Shown: in pieces, positions 33,230-45,017 of the stretch
Layout of the letters: each line of letters begins with the position of its first letter
Numbering within the stretch: the first letter of the stretch is position 1
Assembly: GCA_905147135.1 (NCBI GenBank)
Contig: LR990060.1
Span: forward strand, 5,596,001-5,660,000
DNA from: Blastobasis lacticolella
Taxonomy: Eukaryota > Arthropoda > Insecta > Lepidoptera > Blastobasidae
Length of the DNA stretch: 64,000 bases
Reading direction: 5' to 3'
Made by a program: the position numbers and the translations under genes
The notes under the pieces: model-generated
The model's database searches: none
The model's input: the letters and a program-made list of their open reading frames with translations, nothing else
What the model was told of the DNA's origin: nothing

Positions 33230-33485
33230 TCATCATCACAGTTTATAATAGTCCTCTGTAGGACTAAGGGCCTCTCCCAAGAAAGGAAAGATTATTGCCA
33301 TAATCTCCACGCTTTACAGGCGGGTTGGAGATCGCAGTGTTATAAATATAACAATAGAAAACGCTGCCGCCCATTTTCCAGCCTACGAAGATCCTGATCG
33401 TTTGCCTCGAAAACATTAGTCGCCTTGTACGACACCCACGAATGTAAGTGGTTGGTGCTATTCTACTTTGCTGGACACCACACGG
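33230..33485 (-). mobile_element. GGCCGTGTGG-type SINE, minus strand
   Basis: Reversed, it begins ACCGTGTGGTGTCCAGCAAA and ends with a CTACAGAGGACTATTATAAA body and TGATGA tail. It is slightly more diverged than the copy at 27484. Confidence 0.75.
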
Positions 33486-33853
33486 TATTGGTTATGGTGT
33501 TCACTCTCATCTTTCATGTTAGACGAACCACGTAAAATCACATCCTTCGCTAAAAGCGGCGCAACTCGTTGTACTCTCCAGGGAAGACCAGCAGTTGTAA
33601 AAATCGAAGTAGAATCCAAAAAATACCCTCAACTGGCAGTCTTTTATTGGGGAATAACGTCGTAACGGTTATAACTCGGTCTTGGGCACCCGGAGTGGGC
33701 CAATAATGAGATTATCGCGCAAAAAACTGGCGCGTGTCAGCCGCGGGCTCGTCGTAACGGTTCCGGGTTCCGTAGGCGGATGTGTACGTATTGGTTTCTT
33801 GATAAAGGTTCTTCTGTACATTTTTACAAGCATTTGTAACCCGCGTCATGAAA

Positions 33854-33945
33854 GAAGAGACTTGTCAAATGGCAATGGAGGGGATTTCGTGCAGATAATC
33901 GTATACAGCGCAAGTCGGACCACGCGACCCGCCAAGTCTCTTCTT
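33854..33945. mobile_element. About 90-bp MITE with AAGAGACTTG ends
   Basis: The ends AAGAAGAGACTTG and CAAGTCTCTTCTT are exact inverted repeats. A second copy at 48100-48190 shares the whole interior (GGCAATGGAGGGGAT, GCGCAAGTCG, GCGACCCGCCAAG). Confidence 0.7.
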
Positions 33946-34059
33946 ATTTGACACTAATAATAACTTGCAATGTTCAGTGTTCGTTCAGTGTAAGTTGTCC
34001 GTCAAAATTTGCAAACCAATTTTTGACCATTCGACAATGCATTAATATGGTACCATTGA

Positions 34060-34155
34060 GCTGGTCTGATGATGAAGTTGGAAGGTGGTTATAGGAACTA
34101 ATGAACGCAATAAGCTAACTCCATCGTGTTTGGACTCTTTGGAATGGTGTTGATG
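34060..34155 (+). repeat. Single unit of the 120-bp repeat
   Basis: TGGTCTGATGATGAAGTTGG, GGTGGTTATAGGAACTAATG and TCGTGTTTGGACTCTTTGGA resemble the tandem units at 17010-17258. Confidence 0.55.
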
Positions 34156-34214
34156 AGTAGGTTTAGACACCGCGCAATGAAAGCCTGTTACGAAAAAAAT
34201 TTGACATTTGAGAA

Positions 34215-34505
34215 CTTATTATACGAAGAGAATATCCGTAGCAGCCTTGAGTGAGGGAGATCACGGATATGATCAAGAAGGCTCGCCTGCGATACAATGT
34301 GGGAAATAGATTCATAAACATGCTGGGTGCTCGGAATCCCGTTGCGCAATAAAATCAGAAATGTGGGATCAGCAAGCGAACCAAGGTCACCGACGTAGCC
34401 CGAAGGATATCCCGGCCAAAGTGGTAGTGGGCAGGGCACATAGCTCGAAGAACGCTGCCGATGGGGCAGGAAAGTTCTCGAGTGGCGACCACATACCGGA
34501 AGATC
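34215..34505 (+). pseudogene. LINE ORF2 C-terminal remnant
   Basis: Frames broken by indels read KRTKVTDVARRISRPKW, WAGHIARR and ESSRVATTYRK, the KVTD ... KW-WAGH-AR region of the RTE-like family whose end is at 26595. The reverse transcriptase domain and 3' tail are both missing. Confidence 0.6.
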
Positions 34506-35131
34506 TACCTATATATTTTATAGTAGTGTAAAATATTACTCTATAAGTATGTATACTTCTATGAGTAACGGAAATAAAATAGGTGGCTGTATTTCATTTT
34601 ATTTTTGATTAAGTATTTGTAAGACCCGGCGGAACATTTCTTCTTCGTACCCCTGCCAACCCTATTTTTTCTATTGTTGAAAACCACATTAAAATCCGTT
34701 GTGTAGTTTAAAAGATCTAAGCCTATATAGATACATAGGGTCAGGCGGCGAAAAGCGACTTTATTTACACTATGTATAGATATGTTAATTTAGCCTACGG
34801 AAAAAAGCAGTTGACCCGTTGAACCCACTTTTTCGTAAACATAAAAATGTATTTCAATAGAGAGTACGCTGTACGGAACCAATGGCACGTAACAAATTCA
34901 ATCTTAGCACGTTCGTAAAGGATTTTTCTCCATCATAAAATCTAAGGAAAACATCATTTTTGCTCCAATAGAAGCTTCAATTTGATATAATTTATGTTTA
35001 TGTACTTGTTTAATATTTCCTTTTTCTTTCTACGGAATGCAGACAGTTATTGAATTTGTGCTACTTTTCACCCAACTGTGTCAGGCGGGTAATGTTTTTA
35101 TGAATAAGTGATATTATGAATAATAATAAAA

Positions 35132-35487
35132 AATCATCTTGGCGTTAATGTCCCGGTTGTGCTCTCGCGTACGAGGGCCCGGGGTCTGCCTTGACCATGA
35201 TTCAAGACTTGGCAGATCAGATAATTAAAGTGGAGCGTCAGCCATCATACCTCCGTGATCCTGTTACTAGGGGAGCCTGACCAGATTGGATCATGGTTAC
35301 ACATTCAGTTGCCTGAAGGTGCAGGTTTCATCACGATGTTTTCCCTCACCGTAAGAGCATCGGTTAGTTAGTGTTCAACTAATGTACATAACTCAGAAAT
35401 GATTCATTGGTACATGGCCGTAGTGCGATTAGAACCCGTTACCTCTCGCTACGAGTCGGATACCTTAACCAATCAGCCACCGCAGCT
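35132..35487 (-). mobile_element. tRNA-derived SINE, full length, minus strand
   Basis: Reversed, it starts GAGCTGCGGTGGCTGATTGG (A box region) with GGGTTCTAATCGC as a damaged B box, carries the full body and ends CATTAACGCCAAGATGATTT. Confidence 0.8.
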
Positions 35488-36914
35488 CATTAGTTCAATA
35501 GTTCAGGAAATATTTGAATATATGTTATGTATACTGGATCGGGAGTTTTTGACGTTTTTCAGTCTGTGAGGTTGTTGAAGACCGTGATCTGCAATCCAAG
35601 ACAAGCATGAAGACCATGTGGCTATATGCGTATAAATAAGCTAAATATGCAAACTTGTTATAGCTATGATTGATAAAATTAAGTTAGACTTACACCCATT
35701 TTCACTAAAAGTTTGCTGTGGGAAACAGAACGCAACTGCAATTTTAGGCGATTCCTAGGGATTAATCACTGCCCAATTCAGTTCCTAACTTTAGGTGTTA
35801 TCTAGCGGCTTTGGGTTATTTCCTAGCGGTTAGTGAAATGTGTTGTCGTCTTAAGCAATTCCTAAGTATTTGGGCATCAGATTATGCGACCGGAGCAAAC
35901 AAAACCTCATGCTATTTAAATAAGTTTATAATTAGCTCCTCATGTTTAACCCAAATTAAGTTTCTAAGTAGCACTCTTGTGAAGAATTACTTACTTTACT
36001 TTTAAATCCAAATCCAATTTCCTATTCATAAAAAGTTCGATGCATTTTAAACATAATCCAATTTCCGTCAGCTTTCCTTTATTCCTTTGTTGTTTTTATA
36101 ATTTTCGTGTCCTTATTAAAACTTTAATTTGAAGTAAATTATTGGTCCGTTGTTTTTAACAATCACGCAAGTTCGGTGTTATAAAGTTTGACATGTGTAT
36201 ATGCGTATGCGTGTGTATATGTGTATGCGTGTGTCTGTCTGTATCAACACAGCTCCGGAAAGCTGACGTTAGCTGAATTTTCTTTAAAACCAGTATAATA
36301 GATATATTTCTTAAGTTCTTTTTATTAAAATCGGTTCAGTAGTTTGGGTAATATTTGAGTTGCATAAAATGACTTAGTCTACGGTTTTTTGACAGTTAGT
36401 CGGGAAGGTTATCTACTTGGTAAGCAACAAACGATTGCAGGTCCTAAAATCAGCGTGAAATACTGTTTTCAGCAGTAAATTAAAAATGGACAGCAACATT
36501 GATCGATATTTTAATTAAACAACGGCCTTTAAATAAGCATACGGTCAGCCATAAATGTGATGTGGCAGCAGAATAATAGGCCGAACGGAAAATAATTATA
36601 TCGTCATCAAGAATGACTATATTTTGGTGAATGGGACACAATTGTCAAAAGATTAATTAATCTGACAAATATTTTAGAGAAACTAGATGAAATTAGATGA
36701 AATTGTGGCCAGAATAGTAATTATGTAATACCAATTGCTGTCCTTACACTCAACTCAAGGGATTGCCGGGAAGAGATCGTTTTAGGCTATAACGCAGGCC
36801 GTTTCTTTCTTTGTTTATTAATTATAAAATATTTTAAGCCTGTAAAATTGCAATAGAGATCATTCATATATTCACTAACATTAGAGCAGGCTCAACAGCG
36901 AAAAATAATGCGGA
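35488..36914. other. No gene seen; short TG-rich array
   Basis: AT-rich sequence with no coding signal. 36195-36240 is a TGTGTATATGCGTATGCG-type array, followed by AAAATCGGTTCAGTAGTTTG (36330), a word common to many insect repeats. Confidence 0.4.
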
Positions 36915-37088
36915 TCTTGGAGATTGGATCATGGTTACACATTCAGTCACCTGAATGTGCAGGTTTCATCACGTTAATATTAAACTTATGTACGTAACTC
37001 AGAAAAGAGTCATTGGTACAGCGGGATTCAAACCAGGTACCTCTAGCTAACGAGTCGGATACCCTAACCGCTCGACCATTGATGCTCC
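36915..37088 (-). mobile_element. tRNA-derived SINE head, minus strand
   Basis: Reversed, it begins GGAGCATCAATGGTCGAGCG GTTAGGG (A box) with GGTTTGAATCC as B box, then the body to GGATCATGGTTACACATTC read from the right. The 3' half is missing. Confidence 0.7.
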
Positions 37089-37789
37089 ATTATGTTTAAC
37101 ATACAGATACCTCAATCACCATCATGATCACCAGTATTCCGAAAAAGTTGTCTATAAAATATGAAATAAGAAAAGAGGAACAGATAACCCCTTAAACCGT
37201 ATGACCCCAAGCCACCTACAACGCATCAACCCTTATGATGTCCCTAACAAAGCGTACAAACAAAAAAGAAACAGCGGCACAAAACGAGGAATATCTCTTT
37301 GGGACAATATAATTTGAGAAAGGGAAATCCCCAGCAAAATTCCTCAAGCGAGAGTTATAAAGATGATCTCTTCAAATGCTAGTGCCCCAGAGAGCACTGT
37401 ATACGTATAGTTCCAAATCTCTTTGCCCTTACCATTGGTTCTCGATGGAATGGTTTTTTATTTACTGATCTGGGGGGCGATTCTCGCGTATTCGGTATTA
37501 GAGTTCGAGTTTCGACGCGCTTTCGACATTAGAATCGAAAGGCGACTTTCGACTCTAGCCACAAATATCTATTAAAAAGTCACTGAATCTCTATAGCAAG
37601 CAAAAAACTTACACATCGATTTGCGCGAGTCCCTTATTGTCGAAGATCGTTATAATAGATATATTTATCTAGAAAAGATATCGAACTAGAGATGTCATTG
37701 CGCGAGAAATAGACCACAGATTAGTAAAGTTCTCAAAAAGCTGGGGTCCAAAGTATCAGGAATTAACGGAGATGTACGATAAGAGTTGT
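37089..37789. other. No gene seen
   Basis: Includes TTTCGACGCGCTTTCGACAT and related TTCGACT words at 37510-37560 giving weak local repetition; no frame of note. Confidence 0.35.
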
Positions 37790-37895
37790 GGATAAAGCGA
37801 GCCTAGGGAGTTGTGTCAAGACCGAGTAAAGTGGCGGTCCATAGCCTCTGCCTACCCCACCTGTGGGACAGAGGCATGAGGCTTATGTATGTATA
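37790..37895 (+). pseudogene. LINE ORF2 end, short
   Basis: The frame reads ELCQDRVKWRSIASAYPTCG TEA and stop, the DR-KWR motif at the end of many RTE-like ORF2 proteins, followed by a TGTATGTATATACATG tail. Confidence 0.55.
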
Positions 37896-37931
37896 TACAT
37901 GGTGACCTTAGCCTTGTCAAATTACAATATA

Positions 37932-38272
37932 AGAGAGGTAGGGCATAGCGGGGTATCTCGTTCGAATTGGAGCCGCCCGACTGGGGAAGTACCTCCACCT
38001 TACAGAATATCGCAGCTAAATAATACTCTTTTAAATAGTATTGTGTTTCTGCCGGTGAGTAAGGTTTCCAGTGCTCCATGGGGTGGGGATTTGGGGAACC
38101 GTGGCTTTGGCAGTGGAGTGGCATTTGCTTTTTGCTGCCAGAGCAACGTGTTATAGAGGTGGGCAACGCATAAGCGATACTCTTGGTGTTGCTAATGTCT
38201 ATAGGCAGTGGTGACCACTTTCCATCAGGTGGCCCGCTTGCCTGTTTGCCTACCGTATGACATAAAAAAATT
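37932..38272 (+). mobile_element. Family B A-tailed repeat, full length (about 340 bp)
   Basis: Starts GAGAGGTAGGGCATAGCGGG, runs through GGAGCCGCCCGACTGGGGAA, GGTTTCCAGTGCTCCATGGG, CACTTTCCATCAGGTGGCCC and ends CCGTATGACATAAAAAAA. The A-rich 3' end indicates LINE-driven retrotransposition. Other copies: 30598, 39705 (minus), 55662, and fragments at 22528 and 42440. Confidence 0.8.
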
Positions 38273-39159
38273 ATTTTATTTTATTTAAGATGTCAACTGA
38301 CGTAGAGTTCTAATGCAATTCAAAAGAGTTTGCAATGTTTAGGGTACTTCTTAGACCATGCGACTACATACAGGCTGCTCCTGAGTGATAAATTAAAAAT
38401 CGTTGATTCTTCGGTAAATACTGGCCTGTTTGTTATGATACTTTGCAGTTTTGTTTTAAATACTCTACTTAACTAGTAGTATTCGACTTTGTCCAGAGTG
38501 TAAGGATAACCTGTATATGTTTTTTACTTGTTAAATATTATTTCGACAAGTCTTTGTGAAATGTTTTATCATCATCATCATCATCATCATCTTAGCCACA
38601 CTGATCGACTTTGAGCCTGTGATTTGTATGAAACAAAAGATTATGTCTACTTCGCAATTTCGCTTTTTTGTCCAGGCATCCACCTATGCATGTTACATCA
38701 TTGATACGTAAAGTAGAAATTGATAGTTTATATGAGAGATTTAATTTTGGAACTGAGCAGTTTCAACAAAATAGTATATGCAAGGCACGAATTTTATTTC
38801 AAACTTAAAAAATTCACTGGGAGTTAATTTAGCTTAAACCTAAAATATAACTTCAACTCTGTAACACCTGCCACAGAGACATAGAGAGATTCGTGTTTCT
38901 AAAGTTATAATAATCTATGGCAACAACAATTCTTATCTAATTAGAAATAATATTTTAACAAATCAGATTATCTTCAACACCGTCCCTAATCACAAGCAAC
39001 GTAAACAAAACAAGCATTACATCTCCAAATAAACAGAGAGTCGTTACTCATCTCTCTAAGCCTTAAATCACAGCAGGAACTCACTCCATAAATTCCTATT
39101 TCACGAAAGCAATTTGTCTTTCCTCCGACTCGGGATCATGGTAGGGGTAAACTGTGCCA
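38273..39159. other. No gene seen; TCA microsatellite
   Basis: 38567-38591 is a TCA trinucleotide run followed by CTTAGCCACACTGATCGACT. The rest is AT-rich without frames. Confidence 0.4.
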
Positions 39160-39486
39160 TCCCTTGTTCAGTACGATACGAACCACCGCCGGGAAAGCAC
39201 GCTTTTCGCAGCAAAAAGAGCGGGAAACCGACGAACTTTCGCTCGTAACTTTTTACTTTTTAAAACCTTTTCCCGTTCCGGTCGTATATTTTTATCTGTA
39301 CCGTCTTTTTAATTGTCATTGTATTGGGGACAAAGGAAACTCTGCTTTAAAATCCAGCTGTTTCCTGTTATTAGTGCAGCGATGTTAAAAACATTTTTTC
39401 GCGCGAAAAGGACTACGAGAGTGATTTGATATTGCAGGGAATGGTTTGAAATTGTGAAGCAAACAGTTGTGACTTTCGTTGTGAAT
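39160..39486 (+). other. Possible 5' UTR upstream of a signal-peptide exon
   Basis: The stretch before the ATG at 39487 contains an insect-initiator-like TTCAGTA at 39168 and several short upstream ATGs. It is only suggested as a 5' UTR by the exon that follows. Confidence 0.2.
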
Positions 39487-39535
39487 ATGGATTGGACTTT
39501 TCGAAACATGTTGGTCCTGGTAGCAGTTTTCCAAT
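39487..39535 (+). CDS. Candidate first coding exon with signal peptide
   Basis: An ATG in acceptable context (GTGAATATGG) opens MDWTFRNMLVLVAVFQ, a short polar N-terminus followed by a hydrophobic stretch, and then meets the strong splice donor AAT|GTAAGT at 39536. The exon would end in phase 1 and the signal peptidase site would lie in the next exon. Neither the downstream exon nor the family is identified. Chance occurrence is possible because the frame is only 16 codons long. Confidence 0.3.
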
Positions 39536-39704
39536 GTAAGTTGAACCTTTAATGTATGGAATTAGTGTTTAATTGGTTACGTTTTTTATTACAACAATGC
39601 CAGTAAACTTAAGTATCATGTACTTTCATAAGTAATACTATTCTTCTTGGTCATCCTAGCGGTAGATGAAAATTGCTTCGCTCTTTCGATGAATTTTTTT
39701 TACT

Positions 39705-40050
39705 TTTTTATGTCATACGATAGGCAAACAGGCAAGCGGGCCACCTGATGGAAAGTGGTCACCACTGCCTATAGACATTAGCAACACCAAGACTATCGCC
39801 AATGCGTTGCCCACCTCTATAACACGTTACTCTGGTAGCAAAAAGGCAAATATCCCTCCACTGCCAAAGCCACGGTTCCCCAAATTCCCACCCCATGGAG
39901 CTCTGCAAACCTTACTCACCGGCAGAAACACAATACTATTTAAAAGAGTATTGTTTAGCTGCGGTATTCTGTAAGGTGGAGGTACTTCCCCAGTCGGGCG
40001 GCTCCAATTTGAACAGGACACCCCGCTATGCCCTACCTCTCTTAAATTAT
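39705..40050 (-). mobile_element. Family B A-tailed repeat, full length, minus strand
   Basis: Mirror copy of 37932-38272: it starts with the T-rich complement of the tail at about 39690 and ends CCCTACCTCTCTT. The minus-strand frame SQLNNTLLNSIVFLPVSKV-like segment is open in both copies. Confidence 0.8.
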
Positions 40051-40339
40051 TAATATGAATAGCTAATAAAGACATCTATATACTATTGTATCGGTCAAGG
40101 ATAATTCTGGCATGCACCCTGGACTTGGTAAATCCCATAAATTTTACCAGACAGCGTCTAGATTTACTGAAAGCTGTTTCCTACCGGAATGCGTAAACAA
40201 AAGTTGTGCTTTAGTTTTTTACGTTTGGCATCTGCCATCCGGCCCGCGCAACCCATTAGGGAAAAGCAGACTTGCCAGAGCCTCGTCCACACCGCTTGGG
40301 TACCTCTTGTAGGTGATGCCGGCAGATTGGACGAAGCAT
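40051..40339. other. No gene seen
   Basis: Short frames only; no family recognised. Confidence 0.35.
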
Positions 40340-40425
40340 TTATTTATTTAAATATTTATTGTACACAAGACAACCTAACACAAAACAAAAAAAAACATAA
40401 AGCAATGAAAATTTAAGAAGGTAAA
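40340..40425 (-). mobile_element. LINE 3' terminus, minus strand
   Basis: ATTTATTTATTTAAATATTT ATTGTACAC is the reversed form of a GTACAATAAATATTTAAATA-type LINE end; the body beyond 40425 is not recognisable. Confidence 0.4.
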
Positions 40426-40444
40426 TATTTTTACAATTCCGGTC

Positions 40445-40615
40445 AATCCAGGCTTTTACCAGGGTTCATTTTCCTGATCTTTCTTCTTCACTTTACCCGA
40501 CCTTCGGATTCGTCACGTCGTAAGCCGTAAGCTCTCGCATTCGATTCAGTCAAGTCAATTTATCGCTTCTTGGGTCTCCCGCGGCATCTTTTCCCTGATA
40601 CCGACAAGTTTATTC
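40445..40615 (-). pseudogene. LINE ORF2 C-terminal remnant
   Basis: The minus strand reads GKRCRGRPKKRWIDL, NARAYGLRRDESEGRVK, and RKIRKMNPGKSLD, with frameshifts. RGRPKKRW-D ... DR-KWR-x-R is the C-terminal signature of RTE-like ORF2. A relative is at 52160-52330. Confidence 0.6.
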
Positions 40616-41466
40616 ACATATTTCCCACGTATACCTAAGTGGTACCTACAATTGCGACGTTAATGCCAAGATGACCACCAGTTGCTGACTGTACGATGTT
40701 TCTGGGTGGTAAGTGGGCCCACTGAAAACCAGTGCTGTGGTACGCGTCAAGCGGCCGCAACATTATGCTGAGAGGGTCCAGTTGCACTGGAAGCCACGGA
40801 GTTTAAACAAGGCCTCTGGGAAAAGATAAATTGTAGGGTAATAATTTTTTTAAACCTAATTTTTATTTTATGTGCATTTTGTTCTTATTTAGTTTTTTGT
40901 AATTTTTTTGTACATATTTATCGTGTTGTTTCTTTCTTTCTTTCGATGTGGTACCTACATAATCCGTTTGCAAGAAAGAAATTATATTTAATTCGAAAAA
41001 ATTTCTAATAAACCGACTAATTGCTAAATTAGCACGAGTTACCGTTTTTGGTAATTCAGTACGCAGATTTTTATATTTTCTTTTTATTATTTCTCTTAGC
41101 AGAGTAATTACAGTAATTACTTTGATTAATCGGATAAAATAAATATAATAAATCTCGAATGGTTTATAATCGTTCTCTATTATTTTACGACTCTTGACAA
41201 ATTTCGTTGTTAAAAACCAGACCACATATAATGTTACTAGAATTTTATTGCTACAAATTAAACAATGAGCAACAATTACCCAGCAGAATGCTTTGATCAG
41301 AATATTTAGACCTAAACAGAGTAATTACTGACTAAAATTGCTGTCCATTTGTGTTTGGTAAATAATAGCGTTTGTTTTGAATTTGGGTGTCAAATTGAAT
41401 GTTGAAAATACATGTCGATTGAAATGCGTTTTCATTTAATCGACATTATTTTGTTGTCATTTTGGA
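40616..41466. other. No gene seen
   Basis: 40860-41225 is very AT-rich; the 120-codon minus-strand frame there is low-complexity (Lys, Asn, Ile rich) and does not look like a protein family. Confidence 0.4.
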
Positions 41467-41817
41467 TGCGTCGGTAGCCGAGCGGTTAGAGTATACGACT
41501 CGTAAGCCAGAGGTTCCGGGTTCGAATCTCCGGCCATGTACCAATGACTGTTTTCTGAGATATGTACATTAGTTGAATACTAATCAAAGCTCTTACGGTG
41601 AGGGAAAACATCGTGATGAAACCTAAACATTCAGGCGACTGGATGCGTAACTATGATCCAATCTGGTCAGGTTCCCCTGGTAGTAGGGTCATGGAGGACA
41701 GATGGCAGTCGCTCCACTGTAATTACCTGACCTGCCAAATCCTGGATCATGGTCAAAGCGGACTCCGGGCCTTCGTGCATGAGAGCACCACCGGGACATT
41801 AACGCCAACATGATTTT
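41467..41817 (+). mobile_element. tRNA-derived SINE, full length with A and B boxes
   Basis: Starts TGCGTCGGTAGCCGAGCGGT (A box TAGCCGAGCGG at 41475-41485), B box GGTTCGAATCT at 41519-41529, then CTCTTACGGTGAGGGAAAAC, ATCGTGATGAAACCT, GGTCAGGTTCCCCTGGTAG, GTCGCTCCACTGTAATTACC, CATGGTCAAAGCGGAC and the end ATTAACGCCAACATGATTTT. The two boxes are the internal RNA polymerase III promoter. Confidence 0.85.
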
Positions 41818-42339
41818 TTACTTTTATTTTGTTGTCAATTTAAGGCGCAAAGATTTTCAAAATTCACACTTTTTGAGCAGGTTATTACGTATCTCATTCA
41901 ATCGTCAAAGAGGAGGGGGTAGGGAAGCAGGAAGGAAACAGTGACATATTGGCCACCCCAAAACTGGAACACATCCACCTCACGCCGACAACGGCCGGAC
42001 CGTGTCCGACAATACCATAGAACCGGTCAGTGCCCTTCAATGCCAAGCAGAACCGGACCACGCCCGACATAATATATATAAGCCTATAATATACTTAAGA
42101 AAAACCAATTAAATCTACAGTAAGAGTACCTAAGCCAATCCACCAAGGCAGCACCCGTATTAATTTACTACATAATTACCATTATCGTCATATAAGTTGT
42201 TGAACGTCTGCTGCGGAAAGTGGGCCTTCCCCATCTTCCACATCGACTACATCTCTTGCATTCATCAGTTTCTTACGACCTTTATGAGATCGTTCGTCCA
42301 TCTTATTAGACCATCTATTGGTTCGAAGATTCGAAAGAA
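41818..42339. other. No gene seen
   Basis: No frame or family recognised, apart from GGAAAGTGGGCCTTCCCC ATC near 42215, which may belong to the LINE remnant that follows. Confidence 0.35.
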
Positions 42340-42525
42340 CGTTTCTCGCTCACACGATTCGCGGTGTTTCCTTTGTTCTATAACATGGGATCGTTCAACA
42401 GGTATATTATACGTGTCTTCAGAGGCGGGCATCGTATTAGTAGCGCACCTGGTTTTGCTGACGACCACTTTCCATCAGGTGGCCCGCTTGCGTGCTTGTT
42501 TGCCGTATAGCATAAAAAAAACATG
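42340..42525 (+). pseudogene. LINE ORF end plus family B tail
   Basis: GTTCTATAACATGGGATCGT encodes the YNMGSF-like end seen at 18120 (YNMGFF). It is joined to GACCACTTTCCATCAGGTGG CCCGCTTGC and an A run at 42515, the tail of family B. Confidence 0.5.
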
Positions 42526-42961
42526 GTCCCCCCTCGAGAACTTTCTTTCCCATCGCTCTCAACGGTGTATATAACAGTTTTAAACTCTTATAGTACCTAC
42601 AGCGTGTTAAAATCGTACGGTGCATTGCCGTATCCGTACGAAAATGCGAAATATAAGTATCTTTTTTGTGATGAAAGAATGGTAGCAGCTTGCCATATTA
42701 TTATAAATCAGGTCCTAGATGGTTAAATTTTACTCTGACTCTAAGACACAATTCTACTCTACCCGACACTATACGCCACTTTTGATATATCTATCTAAAA
42801 GGTGTTTATTTTAAGCCTTTGATTTAGGCCAAGTGGCCGCCGCGACTGGCGCGTAATAGGAAACCTAGGCATGCATGGTACATCTTTGACCTCATCGTCG
42901 CTTTCCATTAGGTAAGTTGAGGTCAAATGCAAGCCTATTTATAGATTTAAAAAAAAACTAT
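42526..42961. other. No gene seen
   Basis: No recognisable frame or family. Confidence 0.35.
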
Positions 42962-43272
42962 CTGGACGTCCAATTTTCACACACTTTTAGCAGCAAACGG
43001 CCGTAATTCGCTAATGACTCGCCGAATATTGTGTTCTATCGCCTCTGTTTTATCGGCGTCTATATTCTTTTAAAAGTCAAAAGCATTCCACCAAAAGTGG
43101 GTTTCATCGCTAAACTAAATTTTACATGAAAATATTTAGGAAGAAATTAACAACAACGAAAAATTTCACGTTGGCCATCGAGCTTGTGGGATGTAACTCC
43201 ATTTGAGTAATAGTTCATGGTAAAATATGGCCGTTTGCTGCGAAAAGTGTGTGAAAATTGGACGTCTAGATT
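42962..43272. mobile_element. MITE with GACGTCCAATTTTCACACAC ends
   Basis: The left arm (about 42964-43010) and the reversed right arm (about 43222-43268) share GACGTCCAATTTTCACACAC then TTTT-GCAGCAAACGGCC, some 40 bp with few mismatches. The 310-bp element is non-coding. The target duplication is not clear. Confidence 0.7.
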
Positions 43273-44071
43273 GGTAGAAAGGTTTAAAGAAACACGCACT
43301 TAAAGTATTTCCGCGTCTTTTCCCTTGTTTGTTAGAAAACAAGATATATTTCACTGTTGCATAATTTTTTCGTTTTCAGCTTTAGGACACGCACTCAGAC
43401 TATAACCCATTTCAGCGCATTTCCAAAACTGCAGAGCTTTGTAGTCTGAGCTACCGTCGAAGCTAAGCTCACGAAGCTTTGTTTCAAAAGATTTCTTAGA
43501 AGGCTTATCTAGGTTACATCTCTTGCCTCTATTCAGTTTTGAGAGAACCTAGCTCAAAGGCTTGTGAGCTGAAGCTGAGATTTTTAAAAGCTCTCTTTAG
43601 AAACTTCCCAAGTTTATAATGATTTTGATGATGTTTGTTTGCGTGTTACCGCTATCGAAAACAGTATGTTGAGTATGATGTAATCTTCTTCCATTAAAAG
43701 ATTACAGTTCTATTAATTTGATATCTTACATTATTTTAAAATATATTGTGTATTAATAGGTAGTAGGTTTAATTTATATATTGTTGACCAGAGAAATGTG
43801 TGATGTGTTTTAATGTTATCCCTTTGTAGCTCCAAGCATTGTAGAGTTGGACTAGGATGACAGTTAGCCATGGCAGAATAACAACGGATGTTGGTCTCAC
43901 TGGCGGCTATAGCTGAGCCATTTTAGTTTGTATAGCTAGTTATTTTTTTTTTGGTCGACTGTTATTTATTTAATTTTTTATGCATAACAAATAAATATTT
44001 TAATCTTTTTTAAGTTTTATGACTCTTTCTTATAACTTCATAATCTTTAATAACTTAATACACATAAACAT
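43273..44071. other. No gene seen; AGCT-rich patch
   Basis: 43430-43600 is enriched in AGCTT/GAGCT/AAGCT words on both strands, giving it scattered inverted symmetry. Nothing codes. Confidence 0.35.
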
Positions 44072-44258
44072 TATCATGTTGGCATTGTGTTTTCGCGCGC
44101 GAGTGCTCGGCATACGCCTAGACCATGATCCAGGATTTGGCAGATCAGATAATTTCAGTGGAGCGACTGCCATCTAATCTCAGCGGCCCTGTTAACACCC
44201 GCACCTAACCCGATTGGATCATGGTTACACATTCAATTGCGCAGTGAATGTGCAGGGA
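44072..44258 (-). mobile_element. tRNA-type SINE 3' half, minus strand
   Basis: ATCATGTTGGCATTGTGTTT, GACCATGATCCAGGATTTGG, GGAGCGACTGCCATCTAATC and GGATCATGGTTACACATTCA; the head is missing. Confidence 0.7.
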
Positions 44259-44309
44259 TTCTCCTTTGTGCCAACACCAAAAGCGATGTATTGAACGAAA
44301 ATCATATTT

Positions 44310-44500
44310 TTTTCATTTTTTTTAATAGACTTGCCAGGCATTTCGCCGCCATCTCACCTGGTGGTAAGTGAAGATTCGGCCTAAGATGGAGCATGTCTAT
44401 CTAAAAACACAATATTGGCTCTAGCCTTAAAGGCGTCTAAATTACAATAATTCGCAGGCAACGTGTTCCATAGATAGATACTATATCACCATCAACAACC
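44310..44500 (-). mobile_element. LINE 3' end (CGCCATCTCACCTGGTGG type)
   Basis: A T-rich stretch then CGCCGCCATCTCACCTGGTG, GGCCTAAGATGGAGCATG and AACGTGTTCCATAGATAGAT. Sister of 29296-29425, retaining a longer body. Confidence 0.6.
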
Positions 44501-45017
44501 ACAAAGCGTAGCAGTCTGGTGTTTTGTTCAGCTTGATAATGGTGCTTAGTATAAGCTCCATTATAAGCTTGGATAACAAACTTTCATTTACAAAAAGAAA
44601 CTGCTCAAAGATCCGACACTTGCGGTACTTAACGCCCTGCTAAATGGAAAAATATAAAAGTGCAGTCTTTCGCTAAAGTGCATTAAAGATACCTTGAGTT
44701 AATCAGAAATAACAACACACTGCCCCATTCGTATTCACAAAGAAAACTTTTCTAAATTAGCTGTAATGAGGGTTCTCATAGTGCTCGTAGTGCTCATAGT
44801 GCTCGTCTGCTAAATGAACGCTATCCGCCAATTCGGTCAATTTCGTTCATTTTGACAGACGTACAGTGCCAATCGCCTCTCAAGTGTTGTCAATTATAAC
44901 TTTGAAACCCTCCGTGTTGGCGTGTACTGCGAGACCTCATAGTAATTAAATTACTTACAACTAAAGAAAAGAGTAAAGAGTATTAAGTATTTAGCCTACG
45001 CTACATTCATAATCTGT
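44501..45017. other. No gene seen
   Basis: A short GTGCTCGTAGTGCTCATAGT array at about 44780-44806 is the only repeat noticed. Confidence 0.35.

Noticed and set aside
38567..38591. CRISPR-like or regulatory repeat
   Set aside because: It is a simple TCA microsatellite.
40863..41225. 120-codon minus-strand frame
   Set aside because: Low-complexity Lys/Asn/Ile translation of AT-rich DNA.
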